Assembly (NCBI RefSeq): GCF_023821985.2
Contig: NZ_CP098805.1
Span: forward strand, 3,286,001-3,350,000
Direction: 5' to 3'
Length of the DNA stretch: 64,000 nt
Source of the DNA: Dyadobacter chenhuakuii
Lineage (GTDB): Bacteria; Bacteroidota; Bacteroidia; Cytophagales; Spirosomataceae
In this document: one piece after another, positions 1 through 8,857 of the stretch
Position numbering within the stretch: the first letter of the stretch is position 1
How the letters are laid out: each line of letters starts with the position of its first letter
Translations under genes and position numbers: made by a program
Notes under the pieces: generated by a model
Database searches by the model: none
The model's input: the letters and a program-made list of their open reading frames with translations, nothing else
Told to the model about the DNA's origin: nothing

Positions 1-252
1 CCATATGCTGCACAATATTTCGAAAATCGCCAAAAAGCGGTGTTACCATTCGTTTTGGCTGCTGAAAAAGCGCGGGAGGTTGGAATAGGATTGAATGCTG
101 GACATGACCTTAGCCTTGATAACCTTCACTTTTTGAAACAAAGCATTCCCTGGATGGATGAAGTTTCCATAGGGCACGCTTTGATTTCGGACGCGTTGTA
201 TTTGGGACTGGAAAATACGATCCAGATGTATTTAAGGGAGTTGGAGTTGTAG
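1..252 (+). CDS. pdxJ: Pyridoxine 5'-phosphate synthase, C-terminal part
   Basis: This is the C-terminal 83 residues of PdxJ; the rest lies upstream of the window. The enzyme condenses 1-deoxyxylulose 5-phosphate with 3-amino-2-oxopropyl phosphate to make pyridoxine 5'-phosphate, the last ring-forming step of DXP-dependent vitamin B6 synthesis in the cytoplasm. The reading frame is open from base 1. It contains GLNAGHDLSLDNL, which matches the family phosphate-binding stretch (NAGH-x-L), and EVSIGHALISDAL, which matches the ELNIGHA-like element near the end of E. coli PdxJ. It ends in TAG and converges on the next gene, with a palindromic repeat between them. A GTG at base 40 is internal and not a real start. 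Confidence 0.93.
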   Translation, partial: PYAAQYFENRQKAVLPFVLAAEKAREVGIGLNAGHDLSLDNLHFLKQSIPWMDEVSIGHALISDALYLGLENTIQMYLRELEL

Positions 253-270
253 TGTAGCGTAGCGGTCCTC

Positions 271-346
271 CACTTCGGCCGCCCGGCGGCCCGGTCCGCT
301 CAGTGTGACAGGCAATAAGTCTGTCACACTGAGCGGAGCCGAAGTG
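271..346. repeat. Dispersed palindromic element, possible bidirectional terminator
   Basis: Bases 296-311 and 321-336 form a perfect 16-bp inverted repeat with a 9-base loop. The outer flanks (CACTTCGG at 271-278 and CCGAAGTG at 339-346) also pair, with a GC-rich insertion on the left side. The same element, in near-identical sequence, recurs at 6516-6586. Here it sits between the convergent stops of pdxJ and the oxidoreductase gene, so it could end transcription in both directions, although there is no long T-tract. The recurrence points to a dispersed genomic repeat rather than a private terminator. Confidence 0.75.
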
Positions 347-1801
347 CTACCACCCCGTCCGATACTCCCTCTTCACAAAGCGGTTAGCCACGTCAAAATT
401 CGTTATCTTCATATTAGCACCGTCCCAAATGAGCTTTTGACGTCCTGGGAAGTTGAAGCCGCCTTTTCCGTCTGCTTTGGGTTCGCGATGGAGGTAGGAA
501 CGTACGGCCAGGTTTCCCATTAAGACGATTTCGGTTAATGGTCCGGATTCTTCGAATGCGGAACTTGTGTATGTGCCGTGGCCCTTTTTGCAAGCTTGTA
601 CAAATTGCTGCTGATGCCCTTCTGAGCCGCCCGGGACTAATGCACGGGGTTTAATGTTCGGTCTTACTGTTTCAAATTTCTTTTCGGGCCATAAGCGCGG
701 ATTGTTACCGAACATTTCTGCGCTCAGGATTCCCTTGGTGCCGGTGAAGAGCATGCCGCCGTCAACACTTCCGAAAACGGTTTTGTAATCACAGCCTTCG
801 GGCAGCTGCGGGCGCATTCCGCCGTCGTACCAGGAGAAATTAATGTCCTTACCCGGCGTTTTGGAGGCAAATTTCATGTGGATGGAAGCCGATGGCGGGG
901 CTACGTCATCGAAAAATGCCTGCTTAAAAAAGTCGGCATACACGGATCCTACGCTGCATTCCACCGATGTGGGGTAGCCCAGTTTCAATGCCCGGAACGG
1001 CACGTCGATGAAATGGCAGCCCATATCGCCTAGTGCGCCCGTGCCAAAATCCCAGTAACCGCGCCATCTGAATGGCATATAGGCTTCGTGGTAATCGCGT
1101 TTCGGAGCGGTGCCCAGCCAGAGATCCCAGTCCACACCTTGCGGAATGGGTTGTGATTCTCCTTTGTCTTTGGGCGATTGCACGCCTTGCGGCCACACGG
1201 GCCGGTCTGTCCAGACTTCAATTTTATGCACGTCCCCGATAATGCCGGACTGGACCAATGCTTCTGTTTGCCGGGTCCCATCGCTGCTGCTTCCCTGGTT
1301 GCCCATTTGGGTTACCACTTTATATTTTTTTGCGGCAATGGTGAGGTTACGCGCTTCCCAAATGTCCTTGGTCAGGGGTTTTTCCACATATACATGTTTT
1401 CCAAGCTCCATTGCGGCCATCGCAATCGGGAAATGCATGTGATCGGGCGTGGTAACGATCACGGCATCCATGTTTTTGGCTTCCTTTTCAAACATTTTCC
1501 GGTAATCCTTATAATAAGGTGCATTCGGAAATTGCTTGCGGTATTTCTCCGACTGACGGTCATCGACGTCGCATAACGCAACAATGTTTTCCGCACCATT
1601 ATTATAAGCCAGCCTGATATTAACATCCGCTTTTCCACCGCAGCCCACTGCCGCAATGTTCAGCTTATCGCTGGGCGGGATAAAACCTTTACCCAAAACA
1701 TGTCTTGGAACGATCATGAAAGTCCCGGCCGTCAGCGCGCCGGCTTTTAAGAAATCCCTGCGCCTGATCTCATTATTTCCGGACTCATTTTGCTGTTCCA
1801 T
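347..1801 (-). CDS. Tat-exported Gfo/Idh/MocA family oxidoreductase
   Basis: A 484-residue NAD(P)-dependent oxidoreductase of the Gfo/Idh/MocA family. The N-terminus carries a twin-arginine signal (RRRDFLKAGALTAGTF at residues 13-28), so the folded, cofactor-loaded enzyme is probably exported to the periplasm, as for glucose-fructose oxidoreductase. A Rossmann fold follows (IAAVGCGGKADV near residue 50), then the catalytic-lysine motif VEKPLT near residue 142 and the stretch GNQGSSSDG typical of the secreted Bacteroidota subgroup. The C-terminal alpha/beta domain completes the usual length. The substrate is probably a sugar or cyclitol but cannot be named from sequence. It is not obviously in an operon; the next gene upstream (SCP2 protein) lies 72 bp away on the same strand. 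Confidence 0.9.
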   Translation of the reverse strand: MEQQNESGNNEIRRRDFLKAGALTAGTFMIVPRHVLGKGFIPPSDKLNIAAVGCGGKADVNIRLAYNNGAENIVALCDVDDRQSEKYRKQFPNAPYYKDYRKMFEKEAKNMDAVIVTTPDHMHFPIAMAAMELGKHVYVEKPLTKDIWEARNLTIAAKKYKVVTQMGNQGSSSDGTRQTEALVQSGIIGDVHKIEVWTDRPVWPQGVQSPKDKGESQPIPQGVDWDLWLGTAPKRDYHEAYMPFRWRGYWDFGTGALGDMGCHFIDVPFRALKLGYPTSVECSVGSVYADFFKQAFFDDVAPPSASIHMKFASKTPGKDINFSWYDGGMRPQLPEGCDYKTVFGSVDGGMLFTGTKGILSAEMFGNNPRLWPEKKFETVRPNIKPRALVPGGSEGHQQQFVQACKKGHGTYTSSAFEESGPLTEIVLMGNLAVRSYLHREPKADGKGGFNFPGRQKLIWDGANMKITNFDVANRFVKREYRTGW

Positions 1802-1873
1802 AACACGTCATGATTTAGGTTTTGAATAAATATTAACCGTCAAAAATGAAAAGGATTTGGCTGCGGAAGACTA

Positions 1874-2176
1874 CTAACGTCCCCCGAAAGTTTCGGCGAT
1901 GCGCATCGCTACGCCCATATCACCGTCGATTTTAAGCTTGCCTGTCATATATGCCATCATGGCATTCAGGTCGCCGTCGATGAGTTTGAGCGCATTCTTG
2001 GTAGAAACTTCAAATGTGCAATCTGCTTCCAGGTCATCATTGGAAACCGTGTTAGGCACTGATTTGCTGTCTATAAATACGTTTCCTTCTTCGGTTTTAA
2101 ACTTAACGGTTGCATTAAGGCCGCTGTCGGTTCCCAGGATATTTTTAACACGGTCGGTCAGAATTTGTAGGCTCAT
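1874..2176 (-). CDS. SCP2 sterol-binding domain protein
   Basis: A 100-residue single-domain protein of the SCP-2 sterol-transfer family, a small alpha/beta fold with a hydrophobic tunnel that binds lipids or acyl-CoA. The pattern of an N-terminal helix, a beta-rich centre (VKFKTEEGNVFIDSK), and DCTFEVSTKNALKLIDGDLNA followed by MMAYMTGKLKIDGDMGVAM is diagnostic. There is no signal peptide, so it is cytoplasmic. In bacteria such stand-alone domains are of unknown specific role, though they often lie near lipid metabolism genes, which is not evident here. It has its own well-formed promoter just upstream (2223-2253), about 45 bp before the start codon, so it is probably transcribed separately from the divergent membrane-protein gene. 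Confidence 0.85.
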   Translation of the reverse strand: MSLQILTDRVKNILGTDSGLNATVKFKTEEGNVFIDSKSVPNTVSNDDLEADCTFEVSTKNALKLIDGDLNAMMAYMTGKLKIDGDMGVAMRIAETFGGR

Positions 2177-2222
2177 ATAAGCTGGTCTTTCGGTTGTTGA
2201 ATTATTTTCGGACTAAAAATGA

Positions 2223-2253
2223 CAAATGTATGTTCCCTTATAAGAATATTCAA
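2223..2253 (-). promoter_or_regulatory. Bacteroidota-type promoter of the SCP2 gene
   Basis: On the minus strand, TTG (2253-2251), 20 bases, then TACATTTG (2230-2223). This fits the Bacteroidota consensus TTG/TAnnTTTG exactly. Transcription would start near 2216, giving a leader of about 40 bases. The element overlaps the first codons of the long version of the plus-strand reading frame, which favours the later start of that gene. Confidence 0.65.
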
Positions 2254-2332
2254 ATGGCTTTGGTGTTTTCAGCTAAAACCACAAATTTTACACGCATCAT
2301 CAGAAAATCCTGCTGATATTATTTACTACCCA

Positions 2333-2821
2333 ATGAGTGAACCAGTAATCCGTCCTACATTTCTTACCATATTATGTATCCTGACTTTTATGAGCTCCGT
2401 GTCCGGCCTCTGGACACAATCCGAGAGGTTATGGAACCCTGAAATCATGGCTGACAAGACACGTGAAACATTTGAAGGCGTGCGTGAAAACCTTGAAAAT
2501 CAGGCAACAACTGCGGATACGGAGACCATGGACAAAATGTTCGAGGCGGTGATCGAGCAAACTACTGCCGGGTCCATTAAAACGGGAGCGATCATTATGC
2601 TGATTTTTGAATCGCTGTCCTTATTTGCGGCTTATTTAATGTGGAACCTCGATAAAAGGGGCTTCTACTTATATATGGGCGGAATCGCCGTTGCTTTTCT
2701 TTTGCCGCTGTTTCTGATCGGTGGTTGGTTAGGGGTTATTACATCCATGGCTGGGGTCTTCTTCAGTATTTTTATGCTAATTATGTATGCTTTCAATTTG
2801 AAACACATGCATTCGGCATAA
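2333..2821 (+). CDS. Small polytopic membrane protein, unknown function
   Basis: A 162-residue protein with about four hydrophobic segments: one after the short N-terminus (PTFLTILCILTFMSSVSGL), one near residue 85 (GAIIMLIFESLSLFAAYL) and two close together at the C-terminus (residues about 112-155). A polar, acidic loop lies between the first and second. I recognise no characterised family. The frame is open from 2219, but I chose ATG 2333 (MSEPVIRP) because the 38 extra residues are unlike a protein N-terminus and would overlap the divergent SCP2 promoter. The downstream foldase gene begins 57 bp later on the same strand, so the two may be co-transcribed. Confidence 0.7.
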   Translation: MSEPVIRPTFLTILCILTFMSSVSGLWTQSERLWNPEIMADKTRETFEGVRENLENQATTADTETMDKMFEAVIEQTTAGSIKTGAIIMLIFESLSLFAAYLMWNLDKRGFYLYMGGIAVAFLLPLFLIGGWLGVITSMAGVFFSIFMLIMYAFNLKHMHSA

Positions 2822-2878
2822 CCTCTTGCATTCCACGAAGAAAAGATTTTATTTTGCGGACTAATTTGAATCGAGAAA

Positions 2879-4996
2879 ATGGCTTTAATTACAAAAATCA
2901 GAGAAAAATCCGGGATCGCTGTGACGGTTATCGCGATCAGTTTAATTCTTTTTATGGTGGGGGGCGACTTAATGGGCCCAAATTCCATGCTTGGAGGGGG
3001 AAATGATCAGACTGTTGGTGAAATCGCCGGCAAAGAAATCAACATTAAAGACTTCCAGTCACGCGTGGACGGCTTTCGTCAGAATTACGAAGCACAGTCG
3101 GGACGCAGCCTGAACGAAAATGAGCTGGCGTCGCTGAGAGATCAGGCCTGGAACCAGTTCGTAGTCGACATTGCCTATAAAAAAGAATTTGAAGATCTTG
3201 GACTCACTGTTACCGACCAGGAATTGGTCGAAATGGTTCAGGGTAACCACATCAGCCCATCGATTCTACAAGCTTTTTCTGATCCTACCACTGGTAAATT
3301 TGATAAAAACGCCGTTGTTAACTATCTGAAAAATCTTAAAACACTCCCTGTTGAACAACAAAAATCCTGGGAGAATTTTGAGAAAAGCCTTCGTGAAGAG
3401 CGGACGCGTGCCAAATATGAAAACATGCTCAGACTTTCAACTTACATTCCGAAAGCACTGGCTGAAAAAGAATATGTGGCGCAAAACAGCAAAGCAACAC
3501 TTCGTTACCTGTATGTGCCTTATTTCTCGGTTGTGGACACCACAATTAAAGTTACAGACAAGCAACTTGAAGATTATCTGAGCGCGCACCGCTCGGAATA
3601 CAAAGGGACCGATACGCGTTCAATCGAATACGTTACTTTCCCGATCCAGCCTGCCAAAGACGACAGCGCTGCATTATACAGCGAAATTAAGGAACTTGCC
3701 CGCGGCCTGGCCACTGCGCAGAACGATTCATCTTTCGCAGCTATGAACTCAGACATTCCTTTGCCAATCAATATGTCATTGGGAACCATGTCCGATCAGT
3801 TGAAAGAAGCCGTAAAAACATTCGTTCCGGGTGGCGTTTATGGCCCTTACCGCGAAGGCAACACTTATTATATATACAAATACGGCGGGACGCGCGTGGA
3901 TACGGTTGCTTCTGCAAGAGCCAGCCACATTCTGATCCGTGCTGAAAACCAGTCTGACTCTGCAAAAGCTGCGGCTCGTACCAAGGCGGAAGGCATTCTT
4001 GCCCAAATCCGTGCGGGTGCTAATTTTGAAGCATTGGCTGCAACAACCAGCGCTGACCCGCAATCTGCACAGCGTGGTGGTGACCTGAGCTATTTCCAGA
4101 ATAATGGTCAAATGGTGAAGCCTTTCGAAGAAGCTGTATTCTCTGCAACTGCTCCGGGCCTGATCCCAAGATTGGTTGAGAGCCAGTTTGGTTTCCACAT
4201 TATCAAGGTTACTGATCCAAAATCAAACACATTGTACCGCATTGCAGCCATCGGAAAAACGATTGCCCCAAGCCAGGCAACACGTGATGAGGCTTACAGA
4301 AAAGCGGATGAGTTTGCAAACACGGTTAAAACAAAAACTGACTTTGACGAAGCGGTTAAGAAAAACAAAGCATTGGTTGTAGCCAACGCAAACCGCATCC
4401 CTGAATCTGCAACGAACATTAACGCCATCCAAAACGGCCGTGATATCGTAAGATGGGCATTTAAAGATGATTCAGACATTAACGAGGTTTCTCCTGTTTT
4501 TGAAACTGAGGAACAATATATCGTAGCTGTGCTTGTTGGCAAGTCTGACGCGAAGGATGTAAAAGTTGCTGACTTCCGCGATGAGCTTACTACTAAGGTT
4601 CGTAACCAGATCAAAGCAGAACAAATCACTGCAAAGCTGAAAGGTGCAACAGGCGACCTTCCTGCTATCGCTGCCAAATACGGCGCAGGTGCATTGGTTG
4701 AAAACGCAACGGATATTTCACTTGCAACAGGATTTTTAACCAGCGCAGGATTTGATCCGATCGCATTGGGTAAAGCATTCGGCTTGAAGCCAGGTCAGAA
4801 ATCAGATGTTTTCACGGGTGAGAATGGTGTTTTCATTATGGAACTGGTTAGCAAAACAGAGGCGCCTAAGGTTGCGGATTACACGCAATACAAAACGCAG
4901 CTGACGCAATCACTGGAAAGCCGCATGTCGTATCTTGTAAACGAAGCGATCCGCGAGAACGCTAAAATCGAAGATCGCCGCGCGAAATTCTTTTGA
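2879..4996 (+). CDS. PpiD/SurA-like peptidyl-prolyl isomerase, membrane-anchored
   Basis: A 705-residue periplasmic foldase resembling PpiD. One N-terminal membrane anchor (VTVIAISLILFMVGG, residues about 14-28) is followed by a SurA-N-type chaperone region beginning with a glycine-rich linker and VGEIAGKEINIKDFQSRV. A parvulin-type PPIase domain spans about residues 344-440, with ASHILIRA at its start, GGDLSYF in the middle and FGFHIIKV at its end. A long C-terminal helical/beta part follows, as in other Bacteroidota PpiD homologues. It should help outer-membrane and secreted proteins fold after Sec export, which fits an organism rich in SusC/SusD proteins. A strong intrinsic terminator follows 18 bp after the stop codon. 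Confidence 0.88.
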   Translation: MALITKIREKSGIAVTVIAISLILFMVGGDLMGPNSMLGGGNDQTVGEIAGKEINIKDFQSRVDGFRQNYEAQSGRSLNENELASLRDQAWNQFVVDIAYKKEFEDLGLTVTDQELVEMVQGNHISPSILQAFSDPTTGKFDKNAVVNYLKNLKTLPVEQQKSWENFEKSLREERTRAKYENMLRLSTYIPKALAEKEYVAQNSKATLRYLYVPYFSVVDTTIKVTDKQLEDYLSAHRSEYKGTDTRSIEYVTFPIQPAKDDSAALYSEIKELARGLATAQNDSSFAAMNSDIPLPINMSLGTMSDQLKEAVKTFVPGGVYGPYREGNTYYIYKYGGTRVDTVASARASHILIRAENQSDSAKAAARTKAEGILAQIRAGANFEALAATTSADPQSAQRGGDLSYFQNNGQMVKPFEEAVFSATAPGLIPRLVESQFGFHIIKVTDPKSNTLYRIAAIGKTIAPSQATRDEAYRKADEFANTVKTKTDFDEAVKKNKALVVANANRIPESATNINAIQNGRDIVRWAFKDDSDINEVSPVFETEEQYIVAVLVGKSDAKDVKVADFRDELTTKVRNQIKAEQITAKLKGATGDLPAIAAKYGAGALVENATDISLATGFLTSAGFDPIALGKAFGLKPGQKSDVFTGENGVFIMELVSKTEAPKVADYTQYKTQLTQSLESRMSYLVNEAIRENAKIEDRRAKFF

Positions 4997-5014
4997 TTAG
5001 ATTCAAAACATTCA

Positions 5015-5055
5015 ATAAAAAGAGGAGCAGAAATCATTTCTGCTCCTCTTTTTAT
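5015..5055 (+). terminator. Intrinsic terminator after the foldase gene
   Basis: A perfect 19-bp inverted repeat (5015-5033 with 5037-5055) with a 3-base loop. Its GC-rich core GAGGAGCAG/CTGCTCCTC is flanked by A-tract and T-tract, so it would work in both directions. It lies directly after the foldase stop codon and before the xylA promoter. Confidence 0.9.
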
Positions 5056-5090
5056 TTTCACTGCAAAAAATTCAGAAAAAAGTGATAGTA

Positions 5091-5120
5091 TTGCAGCATG
5101 AAATGTCAATGTTACACTTA
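5091..5120 (+). promoter_or_regulatory. Probable xylA promoter
   Basis: TTG (5091-5093), 19 bases, then TACACTTA (5113-5120). The spacing is right, but the second box matches only four of the six fixed positions of TAnnTTTG. It is the best candidate between the terminator and xylA and leaves a leader of about 15 bases. Confidence 0.4.
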
Positions 5121-5140
5121 TTAATAAAGAACAAATCACA

Positions 5141-6469
5141 ATGAGCATCTTACTCGGAGAACAGGAGTATTTCAAAGGAATCGGGAAAATCGCATTTGAA
5201 GGTCCTGAATCAGACAATCCACTGGCTTATCGTTTCTACGACGAAAACCGGATCATAGCAGGCAAAAGCATGAAAGATCACCTTCGCTTTGCTGTTGCTT
5301 ACTGGCATACATTCTGCGGTTCAGGCCTTGACCCATTTGGCGGACCTACCCTTTTTTACCCATGGGACAAAAAAGCAGATGCCGTTGACCGCGCGAAAGA
5401 CAAAGCAGATGCTGCATTTGAATTTATTACCAAATTAGGTGTCCCTTACTACTGCTTCCACGATCTGGACGTTGTTGATTATGAGGACGATGTAAAGACA
5501 AACGAACAGCGTTTGCAAGCATTGACAGCCTATTTGGGTCAGAAACAAAAGGAATCCGGCGTTAAATTGCTTTGGGGAACTGCTAACCTGTTCAGCCATC
5601 ACCGTTACATGAACGGCGCTTCTACCAACCCTGATTTCGATGTGGTTACACACGCAGGCGCTCAGGTAAAAATGGCTTTGGACGCTACAATCGCGCTAGG
5701 CGGAGAAAATTATGTGTTCTGGGGCGGTCGCGAAGGTTATATGACTTTGCTGAATACAGACATGAAACGTGAGCAGGAGCACTTTGCGCAGATGCTTAAA
5801 ATGTCTGTGGCTTATGCACGTGCAAATGGTTTCAAAGGTAAATTCTTCATCGAACCAAAACCTTGCGAGCCTACAAAACACCAGTATGACTATGATGCAG
5901 CAACCGTAATCGGTTTCCTTCGTCAGCACGACTTGCTGGGCGACTTTGCATTGAACCTGGAAGTAAACCACGCTACATTGGCGGGACATACATTTGAGCA
6001 CGAGCTACAAGTTGCTGTTGACGCAGGAATTTTGGGATCGATCGACGCTAACCGTGGTGATTACCAAAACGGATGGGATACAGACCAATTCCCGAACGAC
6101 CTCGCTGAATGGACCAAAGCATTGCTGGTAATCCTGAAAGGCGGCGGATTGCAAGGCGGCGGAATCAACTTCGATGCAAAACGTCGTCGTAACTCAACCG
6201 ATGTAGAAGACGTTTTCCACGCACACATCGGTGGTATCGACACAGTAGCAAGAGCATTGATCGTTGCCGATAAGATCATCCAAAACGGAGAATACGACAA
6301 AATCCGCACCGACCGCTACGCAAGCTTCGACGGAGGAAAAGGCGCTGACTTCGAAAAAGGACAACTGAAACTGGAAGATCTGTTTGATCTGGCTGCCGGT
6401 AAAGGCGAGCCTGCAACGATTTCTGGCAAACAGGAGTATTTGGAGAACTTGATTAATCGGTTTATCTAG
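5141..6469 (+). CDS. xylA: Xylose isomerase, class II
   Basis: A 442-residue D-xylose isomerase that interconverts D-xylose and D-xylulose in the cytoplasm with two divalent metals. Family signatures are all present: the catalytic-histidine region [14 protein letters not shown] near residue 105, [16 protein letters not shown] near 194 and the metal-binding [17 protein letters not shown] near 235. [15 protein letters not shown] follows near 273, then SIDANRGD and the C-terminal [17 protein letters not shown]. Length and N-terminus (with [16 protein letters not shown]) match class II enzymes. No xylulokinase gene lies in the window, so it stands alone between a terminator and a repeat element. 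Xylose release by a pentosan-degrading locus elsewhere is likely. Confidence 0.97.
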   Translation: MSILLGEQEYFKGIGKIAFEGPESDNPLAYRFYDENRIIAGKSMKDHLRFAVAYWHTFCGSGLDPFGGPTLFYPWDKKADAVDRAKDKADAAFEFITKLGVPYYCFHDLDVVDYEDDVKTNEQRLQALTAYLGQKQKESGVKLLWGTANLFSHHRYMNGASTNPDFDVVTHAGAQVKMALDATIALGGENYVFWGGREGYMTLLNTDMKREQEHFAQMLKMSVAYARANGFKGKFFIEPKPCEPTKHQYDYDAATVIGFLRQHDLLGDFALNLEVNHATLAGHTFEHELQVAVDAGILGSIDANRGDYQNGWDTDQFPNDLAEWTKALLVILKGGGLQGGGINFDAKRRRNSTDVEDVFHAHIGGIDTVARALIVADKIIQNGEYDKIRTDRYASFDGGKGADFEKGQLKLEDLFDLAAGKGEPATISGKQEYLENLINRFI

Positions 6470-6515
6470 GGATGTGGGTTGGGCTATGACCCTGTCAGCT
6501 TACACCGTATATGCC

Positions 6516-6636
6516 CTGTCAGCCTGAGCGGAGACGAAGGCGCGCTACTCCTGGGTAACGTGCTTCGGCTCCGCTCAGCATGACAGTGTTAATGGGCGCT
6601 CAGGCTGACAGTGTTAATGGGCGCTCAGGCTGACAG
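6516..6636. repeat. Second copy of the palindromic element plus 25-bp tandem repeats
   Basis: Bases 6516-6539 and 6563-6586 form a 24-bp imperfect inverted repeat (three mismatches) with the same core as the element at 271-346 (CTGAGCGGAG-CGAAG). The right arm then runs into tandem 25-bp units at 6572-6596 and 6597-6621 and a partial third at 6622-6636, each starting CGCTCAG and ending TTAATGGG. The block lies between the convergent stops of xylA and the lipoprotein gene. The tandem units look like duplication of half of the palindrome with its flank. Confidence 0.8.
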
Positions 6637-6679
6637 GCTATGTGACAGGCTTATATCCGCTCAGGTTGGCAACCTACTT

Positions 6680-7180
6680 TCACTCTTCACTCAGCTCCTT
6701 ATTAATAGCAACGATCCGTTGCTGAATCTCTTTCTGGACTGTCTCCAATCTTTTATCTTCCATAGGCTTTGCCATTTCCAGGATATTAGCCTGTAACAGG
6801 TCGCGCTCTTTTACGGCTTTGTCCATCTTCGCCGTGAGGCGTTTTTTGGCGTCTCCATCGGCGGACTTTATTTTATCATTGAGCTTGGCAATGCGCTCCT
6901 GTAAGCTGGATTCTTCTTTTTTGAGCGATGCCATGTAATCGCGCTGCTTCTCGTTCAATTTATCATTCGCTTCCAGCAGATCTTCCTTCGCAGCGGCCAT
7001 GTCGGTTGTATCCGAAGTGCTGGCTATTTCCTGACTGGCTTCGTCGGCGGTTTCCAGGGCTTTTTCTTCCGCATTTGCCAATTCTTTTCTGTCTTTATCA
7101 GCTCCTGAGTTGCAACCTACCAGCAAAGCGCCAGCGGCTATTGCGAAATTTGCGAAAACGATTCTTGTTAACTTCTTCAT
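6680..7180 (-). CDS. Coiled-coil lipoprotein, unknown function
   Basis: A 166-residue protein with a lipoprotein signal (hydrophobic residues 8-22, lipobox LVGC with Cys 23). The rest is almost entirely charged, heptad-like helix rich in Glu, Lys, Ala and Gln with no predicted beta structure, so a long coiled coil is likely. It should be anchored to the inner or outer membrane and face the periplasm. I recognise no named family. It may be structural or envelope-associated. The gene is downstream of the SusD gene of locus 1 on the same strand, with a hairpin in the 145-bp gap, so it is probably its own transcription unit. Confidence 0.75.
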   Translation of the reverse strand: MKKLTRIVFANFAIAAGALLVGCNSGADKDRKELANAEEKALETADEASQEIASTSDTTDMAAAKEDLLEANDKLNEKQRDYMASLKKEESSLQERIAKLNDKIKSADGDAKKRLTAKMDKAVKERDLLQANILEMAKPMEDKRLETVQKEIQQRIVAINKELSEE

Positions 7181-7239
7181 ATCAGATCAAATTTGGTGAT
7201 GATAGTCCAAACGGATAAAATACAATGCCAGCAACAAAG

Positions 7240-7266
7240 AAGCCGCTGAAAAATTTCCAGCGGCTT
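7240..7266 (-). terminator. Possible terminator of locus 1
   Basis: A 9-bp perfect stem (7240-7248 with 7258-7266, AAGCCGCTG/CAGCGGCTT) with a 9-base loop, 60 bases after the SusD stop. The T-tract on the minus strand is interrupted (CTTTGTTG), so it is a weak candidate. Confidence 0.45.
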
Positions 7267-7325
7267 GCACCTTTAATATGCTTAACTATTAACCTAAATG
7301 CACGAATTGTAACGTTTCTGACTGC

Positions 7326-8831
7326 TTAATATCCGTTGTTCTGGCGCAGATTCGTGTTGTTACGGATTTCGGCGGTGGGGATCGGGAACAGCAGTTCGCG
7401 TTCTGTTACCGTGGGTCCATAAGTAAATTTGTGGCCTACGTAATTTTCAAACGTCTTGGTTTTAACGTTGAATGCTTTCCGCAATCTTACCATATCAAAC
7501 CAGGTAATGTTCTCGAAACACAGCTCATGCCAGCGCTCTTTCCAGATCGCTTCACGCAATTTATCCTTCGCCAAACCGGTCAGTGCGGGCAATTGTGCGC
7601 GTGTCCTGATGGCATTAACCGCTTCTAAAACTTTGGCAGATGGCCCGGTTGCTTCGTTTGCAGCTTCCGCGTAAGTCAGTAAAACATCGGCGTAGCGGAT
7701 CACAGGCCAGTTCAGGTCGCTGTTGGCTGTGCTGGTTTGGGCTACGTTATCGAAATGTTTGTAAATAAAATATCCACCGAGATCTACTTCTTTGGTCCGG
7801 TCTGTTTCGTTGGTGAATTTGGTGTAGAAAAATTGCTTTTCCTTGATCCTCAAATCAGCGGCATCGTACGATTTTACAAAATCTGCTGTTGAGTAAATCC
7901 CACCCGTTTCATCCGAATACTGTGAGATATTTTTGTTGTAAGGGATGATCGACACCTGCCAGTTGGACGGAAGGATCTGCGTCCTAAACTGGATCATGAA
8001 GATATTTTCCTCCACATTTTTCTTAGCCGGGTTGTGAAGGTCATCATAGGAAGCAAAAAGCTTGAATTGTTTCGAATCAATCACTTCGCCAGCTTTTTCA
8101 GCTGCCAGTGCATAATGAGTAGCGCCTTTTTGCAATGGAAAACCGGCCATAGTAAGGTAAACCTGAGACATCAGCGATTTCACAGCACCCATGCTCACTT
8201 TTCCCGAAACATCAGCCCAGGGCAAGCCGGATGCTTCCGCCACCTTTAAATCCTCCACAATCAGGTTATACACATCCTCCGCAGCCGCGGCGGTTGGCTT
8301 CAATTGCTCGGATGTAAGATCCACCGGCTTGGTTACCAGCGGAATGTTGCCAAACATGCGCACCAGGTTGAAATAATAGAAAGCTCTCAGGAAACTTGCT
8401 TCACCAACGAGCATTTTGGCCTCAGCAGGGTTAATAGCAGGGATATTGGGTATTTTCTCGATGGAAAGATTGGCGTTGGCTATGCCCCTGTAATAGGCCG
8501 CCCAATAAGTCTGGCTGTACCCGTTATCAGAAGTATTCCTCAGATCTTTGACAAAATAGCTGTTAACAGCCTGCCCCAGATCCGTCCCGGCCAGTCCGGT
8601 TGCAAATTCAGTCATCATCCAGGCACCGCCGCCAAATCCGCTTGAAAGAGGCTCACGCAAACTAGCATAGATAGAATTGACTGCACTACGGCCCTGTGCG
8701 GGGGTAGTAAAATAGCTGTCGGTTGTGAAATTGCTGGGATCTGATTCATCCAGGAAATCCTTGCAACCTGTGGCCCAAAACATACTCACCACGGTGGTGA
8801 ACAGTCCGATTTTTTTTGATATACTATTCAT
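7326..8831 (-). CDS. SusD/RagB-family nutrient-binding outer-membrane lipoprotein (locus 1)
   Basis: A 501-residue SusD/RagB protein, the surface lipoprotein that forms the lid of the SusC channel and binds the imported glycan or peptide. The lipobox is ATGC (Cys 23) followed by KDFLDE, the usual start of mature SusD proteins. SRAVNSIYA-like and AEASFLRAFYYFNLVRMFGNIPLV (the TPR-containing SusD_N region) follow, and the C-terminus has RYADVLLTYAEA and the terminal LFPIPTAEIRNNTNLRQNNGY typical of the family. The gene is 26 bp after its SusC partner and the two are certainly co-transcribed. Sequence does not tell which substrate is bound. Confidence 0.95.
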   Translation of the reverse strand: MNSISKKIGLFTTVVSMFWATGCKDFLDESDPSNFTTDSYFTTPAQGRSAVNSIYASLREPLSSGFGGGAWMMTEFATGLAGTDLGQAVNSYFVKDLRNTSDNGYSQTYWAAYYRGIANANLSIEKIPNIPAINPAEAKMLVGEASFLRAFYYFNLVRMFGNIPLVTKPVDLTSEQLKPTAAAAEDVYNLIVEDLKVAEASGLPWADVSGKVSMGAVKSLMSQVYLTMAGFPLQKGATHYALAAEKAGEVIDSKQFKLFASYDDLHNPAKKNVEENIFMIQFRTQILPSNWQVSIIPYNKNISQYSDETGGIYSTADFVKSYDAADLRIKEKQFFYTKFTNETDRTKEVDLGGYFIYKHFDNVAQTSTANSDLNWPVIRYADVLLTYAEAANEATGPSAKVLEAVNAIRTRAQLPALTGLAKDKLREAIWKERWHELCFENITWFDMVRLRKAFNVKTKTFENYVGHKFTYGPTVTERELLFPIPTAEIRNNTNLRQNNGY

Positions 8832-8857
8832 ATAATGATTCGAATAAAGGTCAAGAT

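Noticed and set aside
2219..2332. Longer N-terminus of the small membrane protein
   Set aside because: The extra residues are not like a membrane protein N-terminus and overlap a consensus promoter of the divergent gene.
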